Position numbers and translations under genes: made by a program. From positions 806,001-870,000 of the forward strand of contig NZ_FYDG01000001.1 in NCBI RefSeq assembly GCF_900187365.1: 64,000 bases of DNA, in the 5' to 3' direction. This DNA is from Rhodoblastus acidophilus. GTDB taxonomy: Bacteria > Pseudomonadota > Alphaproteobacteria > Rhizobiales > Beijerinckiaceae. This document shows positions 18,601-24,422 of this stretch, one piece after another. Positions within the stretch are counted from its first letter, which is position 1. The number at the start of each line of letters is the position of its first letter. The notes beneath the pieces are model-generated. The model ran no database searches, was not told the origin of the DNA, and saw nothing but the letters and a program-made list of their open reading frames with translations.

Positions 18601-18844
18601 CGGAAAAGACCAGACGCGCGCCCACCACGAATTTGAATTTTTTCGCCCGCGCTGAAAGATCCGCGTCATCACGAAGGTCCTCCAGCGCGCCGAGCGCGCG
18701 CACGACGCCGGCGACGGAATTGCGGTCGCACAAGCCGAGGCCGGAATAACCCAGCTCCAACGCCCTGAGAATCAATCTCTCCGGCGGCGAGGCGCCTCGC
18801 AGAAAGGAATAGTTCGAGGCGCACACCAGTTCGGCATAGGTCAC
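15605..18844 (-). CDS. dnaE2: Error-prone DNA polymerase DnaE2 (ImuC)
   Basis: A C-family polymerase of 1079 residues, the usual DnaE2 length, which carries out damage-tolerant, mutagenic synthesis in the SOS response. An N-terminal PHP domain opens with YAELVCASNYSFLRGAS. The catalytic aspartates are in PPDIDVDFEHERREEV, with GRGSAANSAVCYVLGIT before them and the finger motif GFGAYGFPESHAASFA later. A C-terminal OB fold contains GTMVFVTLEDETGVINVAIY. Its ATG overlaps the imuB stop (ATGA, 18841-18844), so it is the last gene of imuA-imuB-dnaE2. Confidence 0.97.
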   Translation of the reverse strand: MTYAELVCASNYSFLRGASPPERLILRALELGYSGLGLCDRNSVAGVVRALGALEDLRDDADLSARAKKFKFVVGARLVFSDGAPDVVAYPRNRAGWGQLCRLLTTGKRRAKKGECLLNFDDLLADARDLLLILPPQRPQPDLETFLVKAREKCAGLWLGINMPRGGADRRRLHVLSDLARRLSVKILAHNDVLYAGPEDRPLQDVLSCVRERVTLAQAGRRLESNAERHLKAPGEMARLFADAPEAIGETELFLSRIKFHLRELSYEYPDEPVPQNWTPQAWLEELVRRGLPQRYPNGAPQKVRDLLANELALIAELDYAPYFLTIHDIVAFAREQGILCQGRGSAANSAVCYVLGITAVDPAVNDLLFARFISSERREPPDIDVDFEHERREEVIQHIYRKYGRERAGLAAEVICYRPRSALRDVAKVFGLSEDTIGALSSLQWGSHGSPRLGGAEIAQAGLDPDNPVIAQVLCFAQKILGFPRHLSQHVGGFVLTRGRLDEICPIGNAAMADRTFLEWDKEDIATLGLMKVDVLALGMLTCIRKAFDLLYAHKGLRMGLADVPTEEKAVYDMLCAGDSIGVFQVESRAQMNMLPHLRPQKFYDLVIEVAIVRPGPIQGDMVHPYLRRRADLEPVAFPSPAPGRGDPHELRGVLGRTLGVPLFQEQAMRLAMVAAEFSEAEVNRLRRAMATFRNLGEIGQFEKLLVERMVARGYERDFAQRCFEQIKGFGAYGFPESHAASFAILVYISAWLKCRHPQVFACALLNSQPMGFYAPAQIVRDAREHGVEIRPVDVNASLWDNSLERGEDGLALRIGFRQVSGLREDEGAKLVAARGQGGFETLETCAARTGLSSRTLKLLADADAFRSCRALTSEPRERFDRRAALWAARRLPGAKPLPLFAAAGIEELTEEPDPVLPALGIGEQVVADYQSLRLSLNAHPMQLLRPLFSREKFSSAGALAGCSDGVWRKAAGLVLVRQRPGTGTMVFVTLEDETGVINVAIYASLFEQFRRETMASRLMAVEGRVQRSWAGVVHLLARRVYDRSEELARLAEGLQGRADRARHPRNVRVIPRSRDFH

Positions 18845-20370
18845 ACGAACAACCCATGCAGAAACCAGCGCGGCGCCGCGTCTCCGCGCTCGTAGAGTCC
18901 GTGGCGGAACAGCCAGAACCGCCGGCCCTCCCCATCTTCAACACGGTAATAATCCCGTTCCGGCGCTTCCAGTCCCTGCGTCCGCCAGTCCGGCGCAAGG
19001 CGTTCGGGTCCTTCGGCGCGCAACACATCATGGTTTTTTCGGCGCCAGCGGAATCGCGCGGGCGGACCATCCGGCGCCAAGGCCACGACCTCAACCGGTT
19101 GCGGCGGATCGAACAAGGTGAGCGGCCGCGCCGGCGGCTCTCCGACAACGGGCGCCGGCCATGTGGACGGCGGCGCGGAAGCGGGAACAAGCCGGCTTTC
19201 ACGCTCCGGTTCATAGGCGTCTTCGCGCATGAATCGCAACACCCGCGCGCGACCGAAGCGCGTGGTGAGGCGATCGAGCAATTCACTCAACTCACGCTCA
19301 TGATCGCTCTGCGCCGCTCCGTCGAAACACGCCTGCGCCGCATCGCATGTTTCCGCGCGGGGAATGCAGAGACGCAAGGCGTCGAAGCCAAAGCCCGGAT
19401 CCAGCGGATCCGTGAGCGAGTCGAGTTTTTCGTGGAACAGACGCGCAAGAAATTTTTCATCGCGAGTCGGTCGCAGAGTTTCCACACACAGACGGCGCAC
19501 ATGGCCATCGGCGCGAAACAAGAACAGTTCGAACGCGCGTCCGCCCTCGCCGCGCCGCTCCAGCAAAAACGCGGCTTCGCTCAACAAGTCGCCAATGACG
19601 GGCTCCAAAGCTTCCCGCTGCGCCAAAGGCTCGAGAAAATGCCGTTCGACCATGCGATCTGGCGGCGAACGCAGCGGCGTGATGCGTCGATCGGCGCGAC
19701 CGAACACACGGTCCAGCCGATACGAAAATTCATTTCCAAAGCGCGCGGCGAAAGCGCGCCTCGGCCGCGCCGCCAACTCGCCGAGCGTCTTGAAGCCGGC
19801 GCGGCTGAGCGCGAATCGCACGTCCTCATCCGCTTCCAATGCGGCGAGCGGCAAGCGGCCAACGGCGCCTTCCGCTTGATCCGGCATGAAAACGCCGCCG
19901 GCAGAAAAACGCGCCAAGGCGCGCGCGCAATCGGGCGACGGCGCAACGGCCGCTTGGGCCGTAAAACCCCAGGCGCGGAAATCGGCGATCAAACGGAGGC
20001 GCATCGCCTCTTCGCCGCCGAACAGATGCGCGCAACCGACGATGTCGAGCACAAGGCCATGCGGTTCATCAAGAGCCGTCAATGGCGTATAGCGTTCGCA
20101 ACGCGCCGCCAGACGCAAAAGCAAGGCGCGATCCGCCGCGAGATCGGCCGGCGCGACGATGAGGCGCGGCACGCGCGCGCGCGCATCCGACAGCGACAGG
20201 CCGGGCGTCAATTCCTGGTCCAGCGCGGCGGGATCAAGCGCGACAAGCCTCTGCGAATTGGCGCGTTTCTCCACCAAGGCGAAAGGCGTCCCGTCATCCG
20301 GCGCGCCGCCGCTGAGGCGCAGTCGCTCCGTCGGCAGAAAGGGCAGGAAGAGCGCGAGATACAGCCGCAT
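18841..20370 (-). CDS. imuB: ImuB, Y-family-like mutasome protein
   Basis: ImuB is a catalytically defective Y-family polymerase relative that links DnaE2 to the beta clamp. The 509-residue protein starts MRLYLALFLPFLPTERLRL, the standard ImuB opening. It carries DEPHGLVLDIVGCAHLFGGEE and GFTAQAAVAPSPDCARALARF, and later RPLTLFDPPQPVEVVAL, which may contain the clamp-binding peptide. The ATG ending at 20370 gives this start; a frame from 20409 adds 13 uncharacteristic residues. It overlaps the imuA end by 77 bp and dnaE2 by 4 bp, indicating coupled translation. Confidence 0.94.
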   Translation of the reverse strand: MRLYLALFLPFLPTERLRLSGGAPDDGTPFALVEKRANSQRLVALDPAALDQELTPGLSLSDARARVPRLIVAPADLAADRALLLRLAARCERYTPLTALDEPHGLVLDIVGCAHLFGGEEAMRLRLIADFRAWGFTAQAAVAPSPDCARALARFSAGGVFMPDQAEGAVGRLPLAALEADEDVRFALSRAGFKTLGELAARPRRAFAARFGNEFSYRLDRVFGRADRRITPLRSPPDRMVERHFLEPLAQREALEPVIGDLLSEAAFLLERRGEGGRAFELFLFRADGHVRRLCVETLRPTRDEKFLARLFHEKLDSLTDPLDPGFGFDALRLCIPRAETCDAAQACFDGAAQSDHERELSELLDRLTTRFGRARVLRFMREDAYEPERESRLVPASAPPSTWPAPVVGEPPARPLTLFDPPQPVEVVALAPDGPPARFRWRRKNHDVLRAEGPERLAPDWRTQGLEAPERDYYRVEDGEGRRFWLFRHGLYERGDAAPRWFLHGLFV

Positions 20371-21136
20371 TGTCCGGCTCTGGGAAGTGATGAAACAAGC
20401 CTTGGTCACGCAACCACTCCAAACGCCACGAACGCGCCGCCGCCAGCCCGCGATGGCGCAGCAAGGTCACTTGAAAACCCGGCGCGCCCGGCGCATTGGC
20501 GGGCAAAGCGCGCGACGGACAGCTTCGCGCCAGCCAGCGCGAGGCGGCGGCGCTCGGCGGCGGCCCGGTCTCCGCCTCTTCAAGACCGATGCGCAACAGG
20601 AACAGGGTGACGCCGGATCTTTCCGCCGCCCGCGCCAACCGCAAAGTGGCGGAAAGATTGAGCGCGCGCGGCGCGCCGGAAATCTCGATCACGACCGCGC
20701 CAAGACCTTCGCAACGCGCCGCCTCGCCCCCGGCGCGCAGCACGGCTTCCGCGTCTTTCCCCCTCACCAGCGACAGCGCCGCGGGATCGACGCCGAATTC
20801 CGCCAGCCCCATTCCATTGAGCCGCCCGGCCTCGGCGTCGAGAAAATCCGACCGCACCCAAAGCGCAGGCCGGTCCAGCGCGGCGCGCCGGGTCAAGGCC
20901 AGGCCAAAGCCGGCCGCCGCTGGCCAATCGGCGCCAGACGCGTGAATTTCATGCAAGGCGGCGCGACCCAACCCGCCGCCAAGACAGCGATCCAGTTCGC
21001 GCGCGCCAAGAGCGAAAGTTGCTTCCCGATCCGACGCGCCATGGCCGGACCGGGCCACGATCCCCGCGAGAACCAGACGCAAGTCGGCCAAGGTTTTGAC
21101 ACGAGACGAGTCGTCGCCTCTCTGCACGAAATGCAT
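20294..21136 (-). CDS. imuA: ImuA, RecA-like SOS mutasome protein
   Basis: A 280-residue RecA/SulA-like protein, first gene of the mutasome operon. It shows FALGARELDRCLGGGLGRAALHEIHA, then GFGLALTRR, LWVRSDFLDAEAGRLNGMGL and VVIEISGAPRALNLSATLRL. The normal phosphate-binding loop of RecA is not intact, as in other ImuA proteins. ImuA is thought to help assemble ImuB and DnaE2 at lesions. The LexA box 18 bp upstream of its start shows SOS control. Confidence 0.93.
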   Translation of the reverse strand: MHFVQRGDDSSRVKTLADLRLVLAGIVARSGHGASDREATFALGARELDRCLGGGLGRAALHEIHASGADWPAAAGFGLALTRRAALDRPALWVRSDFLDAEAGRLNGMGLAEFGVDPAALSLVRGKDAEAVLRAGGEAARCEGLGAVVIEISGAPRALNLSATLRLARAAERSGVTLFLLRIGLEEAETGPPPSAAASRWLARSCPSRALPANAPGAPGFQVTLLRHRGLAAARSWRLEWLRDQGLFHHFPEPDNAAVSRALPALSADGATAPQRRRAG

Positions 21137-21153
21137 GGCGCTTTCACAAAAGT

Positions 21154-21199
21154 GTTCCTGTTATGTTCCGATAAAAACCCCAAATGTCGCGAGAGTCAA
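21154..21199 (-). promoter_or_regulatory. imuA promoter with LexA box
   Basis: On the minus strand, TTGACT (21194-21199), a 17-bp spacer and TTTTAT (21171-21176) form a plausible sigma-70-type promoter. Directly after it lies GAAC-N7-GAAC (21154-21168), the alphaproteobacterial LexA site, ending 17 bp before the imuA ATG. Binding there would block transcription until RecA-triggered LexA cleavage. The match to GTTC-N7-GTTC on the plus strand is exact. Confidence 0.88.
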
Positions 21200-21215
21200 G
21201 AGGTGCTGAAAACAC

Positions 21216-21250
21216 AAAAAAAGCCCCGCCCGGCGCAAGCCGGGCGGGGC
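21216..21250 (-). terminator. Rho-independent terminator of the phage late operon
   Basis: On the minus strand a perfect 12-bp stem (GCCCCGCCCGGC/GCCGGGCGGGGC, 21223-21250) with a four-base loop is followed by seven T's (21216-21222). It stands 27 bp after the last phage gene and just before the imuA promoter, insulating the mutasome from phage late transcription. Confidence 0.93.
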
Positions 21251-21277
21251 GGAATTTTGAAATCCAGCGGGCGAAAA

Positions 21278-21538
21278 TCAGGCGCCGAAACCGTTCTTGT
21301 AATGCGCCTCAGCCAGGGCGCGGCGAAGATTGACAACTTCCTCGCGCAGGCCATGAACTTCCAGCATCAGGTCATCCACCCGCCGCTCATAGCCATCGAT
21401 CAAGGTTTGCAGACGGGCGTCCAGTGCGGTCTGCATCGCCGGCCCGCGATTGAGCAGAGCAAGAATGAACCCGCCAACCGCTGTAAGGGCGCTGGCGCCT
21501 AATGTCACCAGCCAACTGGGAATCTCGCCAATCATCAC
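21278..21538 (-). CDS. Small membrane-anchored coiled-coil phage protein
   Basis: An 86-residue protein with one N-terminal transmembrane helix (WLVTLGASALTAVGGFILALL) and a long charged helix behind it (RLQTLIDGYERRVDDLMLEVHGLREEVVNLRRALAE), likely a coiled coil. It is the last gene before the operon terminator. Such one-helix proteins with a coiled tail occur among phage spanin or holin accessories, but no motif proves this. It follows other small membrane proteins and the lysis enzymes. Confidence 0.75.
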   Translation of the reverse strand: MMIGEIPSWLVTLGASALTAVGGFILALLNRGPAMQTALDARLQTLIDGYERRVDDLMLEVHGLREEVVNLRRALAEAHYKNGFGA

Positions 21539-21592
21539 ATTCGTCCTACTTTGCTGCTGGGTATCAGGCTGGGCGCGCGACCCCGGCCATGA

Positions 21593-21913
21593 TTATTTCG
21601 ACGCCGGCGCGGCAGACGGAACGATGATTGAAACGACCCCGCCGAGCACGCCGCAAAGCGCGGTCGAGACGCCGACGATCTTGGTCGTGGTTCCCGTGCG
21701 GACCACCTGCCCCCCTGAATTGACCGCTTGTTCCGCCGTCAGCGCGATATTTGCGACGGTGCTGATGTCGCAGGCGAAAATCTGGGCGACAGCGGCGGCG
21801 GTCTTGGCGTTCTGCTGGATCTGATCCGACGAGGGGAGTTTGTACGACATGGCGGAAGCCGTCGCGGCGAACAGGGCGCAAACCAACGCGCCCGAAAGAA
21901 GAGAACGGACCAT
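21593..21913 (-). CDS. Small exported phage-region protein, unknown function
   Basis: A 106-residue protein with signal peptide (LLSGALVCALFAATASA) followed by a helix-prone part and a hydrophobic C-terminal segment (VGVSTALCGVLGGVVSIIV). Two cysteines (FACDIS, ALCGVL) may pair in the periplasm. I do not recognise a family. Place near lysis genes makes a role at the envelope plausible, such as spanin or superinfection exclusion, without proof. Confidence 0.7.
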   Translation of the reverse strand: MVRSLLSGALVCALFAATASAMSYKLPSSDQIQQNAKTAAAVAQIFACDISTVANIALTAEQAVNSGGQVVRTGTTTKIVGVSTALCGVLGGVVSIIVPSAAPASK

Positions 21914-21937
21914 GAGGCATCCTTGATGTTGTGAATT

Positions 21938-22345
21938 TCAGGGGTCAGGTGTGAAACCGAACACGCGCTCCGGCCCGTCATTCTCGCCGAAGATCGGCTC
22001 GACGGGGCCGTGATGAACGGCGATCAGCGCGGGCGCATGGATATGGAGCGCCGCGAGCCGCAAGCCGAAATCCGGGGCGAGCGGGATGGCTTTGACCGCT
22101 TCGTCCAGCAGACCCAGCACAGTCGCGGCGAGACCGAGTTCGGCGGCCACCGCAGCGCCGCCAGGGATCAGCGCCGCAATCGCCGCGCCGTCCGCTGCGC
22201 CCTCCTCCAGCGCCTCAAGCGCGCCAGAGACGGTCGGGCGCCTGATCGCGGCGCCTATGTCCGCGACCAGTTTTTCGATCTGCAGCGCCTCGACCTTCTG
22301 CAGCAGGGCATCGATGGCCTGGAGGCGCACGGCGATATTAGTCAC
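21938..22345 (-). CDS. Hypothetical phage protein, GTG start
   Basis: A 135-residue, alanine-rich protein (VTNIAVRLQAIDALLQKVEA at the start) with a central glycine-alanine hydrophobic region (IAALIPGGAAVAAELGLAATVLGL) that may enter the membrane. The GTG at 22343-22345 overlaps the stop of the 39-residue gene upstream, giving a GTGA junction typical of this operon. A longer frame to 22537 reads out of frame through that small gene and is rejected. The C-terminal ERVFGFTPDP and HHGPVEPIF match no family I know. Function unknown. Confidence 0.7.
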   Translation of the reverse strand: MTNIAVRLQAIDALLQKVEALQIEKLVADIGAAIRRPTVSGALEALEEGAADGAAIAALIPGGAAVAAELGLAATVLGLLDEAVKAIPLAPDFGLRLAALHIHAPALIAVHHGPVEPIFGENDGPERVFGFTPDP

Positions 22346-22461
22346 AGGAACGGATTTCGACCGTTGCGCTGCTCGCGGCCGGCCCAGCCTATGAACGCCA
22401 CGAGCAGGAGGATGACGACGGCGGTGACGCCGCCGATCCACGCGAGGATGGCGGCGGTCAT
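22342..22461 (-). CDS. 39-residue single-span membrane protein
   Basis: Reads MTAAILAWIGGVTAVVILLL, then VAFIGWAGREQRNGRNPFL: one transmembrane helix with a short basic tail. Start and stop overlap both neighbours by 4 bp (ATGA at 22458-22461, GTGA at 22342-22345), which strongly supports it as a gene. It may be a small holin or pinholin partner, judged only by size and place near the endolysin. Confidence 0.7.
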   Translation of the reverse strand: MTAAILAWIGGVTAVVILLLVAFIGWAGREQRNGRNPFL

Positions 22462-22940
22462 TTCGCGGCGACGGCCGCGCCGGTGGCCTCGGCGGTCGCG
22501 TCAGCCGGGACGACGCCCAGGGCCGAGAGCTTGGCAAGGATCAGCGGGCGCAGGTTGGCGCCGAGCCACTTCGAGATCGCGGGCGCGGAAGACACGGCAT
22601 ATTGTTCGGCGGCGGCCAGGACCAGATTGGTGGTCGAGAGCGACAGCGTCTTGCCGGCGACCGCACCCTCGACGGCGCCGAAGCCATAGTTGACCGCCTT
22701 GCTGATCAGGTCGTCGGTCAGCAGCACCTTGACATAGGCCGGCGCCCATTTGGCGACGACGAAGGACAGCAGCGCGATCGCGAGCGAGGCGACCGACGCG
22801 AGCAGCGACGACAGCCAGTCGCCCCAGGGAATGACGATGGTCGAGGCCGTCTCGGCATAGGCCGGCGCCAGACCGATCACGGCGAACACCGCGAAAAGGG
22901 CGAGCGCGAGCGCCGCCTTGAATTCAAGGACGTGTTTCAT
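22458..22940 (-). CDS. Exported/membrane phage protein, holin-like by context
   Basis: A 160-residue protein with an N-terminal signal-like segment (LALALFAVFAVIGLAPAYA) and a second hydrophobic span (WLSSLLASVASLAIALLSFVVAKWA). A helical, alanine-rich domain follows. CTGAAAGG precedes the ATG ending at 22940; upstream reading in frame is not supported. Two spans and a place downstream of amidase and lysozyme genes fit a holin role, but no holin family signature is recognised. Confidence 0.7.
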   Translation of the reverse strand: MKHVLEFKAALALALFAVFAVIGLAPAYAETASTIVIPWGDWLSSLLASVASLAIALLSFVVAKWAPAYVKVLLTDDLISKAVNYGFGAVEGAVAGKTLSLSTTNLVLAAAEQYAVSSAPAISKWLGANLRPLILAKLSALGVVPADATAEATGAAVAAK

Positions 22941-23022
22941 TTCATGCCTTTCAGGGGTTAGGCCCGACAGAGAAAAAGGAGCGCGGGTCGGCCGGGCGAT
23001 CCTCCCGCGCGTTGTTCCAGGT

Positions 23023-23319
23023 TTAGGAAGCGGCCGGAACTTCGGCGGCCGGCACCGCGACGGGCGCCACGGCGGCGGTGAGCGCCGCGGCGCTGGCGTT
23101 GAGCTTGGCGACGGCGTCCTCGATGGCGGCGGTGTCTTCCGGCACGACGGACGGCTGCGCGGCGACGGCGGCAATTTTCGCAGCCTGCTCCTGGATATCC
23201 GCCACGGCGGCGGTGACGGCCGAGCCGATGTTGGAGACAGCGGCGTTGAGGTCTTCGATGGCGCTCATGATGGTGCTTACCTTTCGTTCAAGGATTTTCA
23301 GTCTCAGGGACGTGTTCAT
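23023..23319 (-). CDS. Alanine-rich coiled-coil phage protein
   Basis: A 98-residue protein (start MNTSLRLKILERKV) with a predicted helical repeat region (EDLNAAVSNIGSAVTAAVAD) and a low-complexity tail rich in Ala, Val and Pro. The upstream ATG ending at 23319 has AGGGA in good position. An inner ATG ending at 23268 (MSAIEDLNAAV) would give 81 residues. Similar short coiled-coil proteins stand near lysis genes in many phages without known role. Function unknown. Confidence 0.65.
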   Translation of the reverse strand: MNTSLRLKILERKVSTIMSAIEDLNAAVSNIGSAVTAAVADIQEQAAKIAAVAAQPSVVPEDTAAIEDAVAKLNASAAALTAAVAPVAVPAAEVPAAS

Positions 23320-23353
23320 GCGGTCCCTATCTTCCGCGCCGGGATGGCGAGGA

Positions 23354-23803
23354 TCACGTGACCGGATTTTTCCGGAAATAGGTGACCCAGGCCTCGGCCT
23401 TCTGGCCGCGCCGGGCGTATTGGATTGGCGAGCCGGGACGCTCCCAGAATCGGCAGGCGGCATAGCCGGCGTCGTAAGCCGTCCGGGCGTTCTGGATCGC
23501 GATCCACGCCCGCTTTTCGGTATGCGTCAGCTCCCACAGCGCCGCCTTGAGCTGGTCTTGCAGCGGCGGCAGGGCGCGGAGATCGACGCCGCAGCCCGCC
23601 TTGATCGCGTCGGCGCGGTCGCCATGCCATTGCTGCAAACCGAACGCCTGGCCATGGTCGCCGACCGCCTTCGGATCGAGCGAGCTTTCCGCGTCGGCTT
23701 GCGCGAGCATCCCGCAAGCCTGTTCGAAGGTGAGGCCGGCGCCGCGCCAGAACTTGAGGATCACGGCGGCGCTGGCGGCATAGGTTTTCTGATCCATGGT
23801 CAT
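23354..23803 (-). CDS. Phage tail lysozyme-like murein hydrolase
   Basis: A 149-residue protein with the phage tail lysozyme pattern: AASAAVILKFWRGAGLTFEQ, then MLAQADAESSLDPKAVGD and GQAFGLQQWHGDRAD. The ESSLDP glutamate is the likely catalytic acid. It should cut glycan strands. Start ATG (23801-23803) overlaps the amidase stop. Together they give a two-enzyme lysis set, or the lysozyme serves tail penetration instead. Confidence 0.82.
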   Translation of the reverse strand: MTMDQKTYAASAAVILKFWRGAGLTFEQACGMLAQADAESSLDPKAVGDHGQAFGLQQWHGDRADAIKAGCGVDLRALPPLQDQLKAALWELTHTEKRAWIAIQNARTAYDAGYAACRFWERPGSPIQYARRGQKAEAWVTYFRKNPVT

Positions 23804-24348
23804 GACCTCATCGCCTGTTGGACGCGTGCGATGAAATCCGCCTTGTCCACATGCGCGCCAGGGCAGGCGTGACGATCCCGCAGACATTCCTTGTGGAAGC
23901 GCAGCGTGGTCGGGGCGATGCGAAGCGCGCGATAGATCGCCGCCACGGCCGCCACGGCGTTGTCGCGCACCTTGGCGCCGTCGCCGCTGTCGAAGGCCTC
24001 GGTCGCATAGTCGCCGACCATTTCGACGCCGATCGAGGTCCGGTTGAAGCAGGAGGCGTGAACGCCATCGCGCTCCAGATCGCAGGCGAGCCAGATGAAA
24101 TCCGGCGCGACGAACAGATGCGGCCCGGAATGCCACCCCTTGCCGCGATAATAGGCGTTGAGGTTGCGAACGCGCTGGGCGCCGTTCTTCAAGCCGGCGC
24201 CGAAATGCGCCCATTGCGCGAGGTTCGGCTCGGCGGTGTTGTGCAGGGTGACGAACGAAGGCCGCCAGCCCTCGCGCCAGTCCAGCCCGGCGCAATAGGC
24301 CGCGAATTCCGCCGCGGCGAACCCGCGCGGATCGGTGAGAAAGGTCAT
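23800..24348 (-). CDS. N-acetylmuramoyl-L-alanine amidase, phage endolysin
   Basis: A 182-residue Amidase_2-type enzyme that cleaves the amide bond between muramic acid and the stem peptide. Zinc and catalytic residues are visible in FVTLHNTAEP, GWHSGPHLFVAPD, TSIGVEMVGDYA and FHKECLRDRHACPGAHV (the final His and Cys zinc ligands). The ATG ending at 24346-24348 starts MTFLTDPRGFAAAEFAAY. No signal peptide is present, so release needs a holin; candidates lie just downstream. Confidence 0.9.
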   Translation of the reverse strand: MTFLTDPRGFAAAEFAAYCAGLDWREGWRPSFVTLHNTAEPNLAQWAHFGAGLKNGAQRVRNLNAYYRGKGWHSGPHLFVAPDFIWLACDLERDGVHASCFNRTSIGVEMVGDYATEAFDSGDGAKVRDNAVAAVAAIYRALRIAPTTLRFHKECLRDRHACPGAHVDKADFIARVQQAMRS

Positions 24349-24422
24349 GTCGTTTCTTTCAGGAAGGCGCGCGCCGCTTGAAATGAAGCGGCTTTCCAAT
24401 GCGCAAGATTAGTGAAGGCTCG

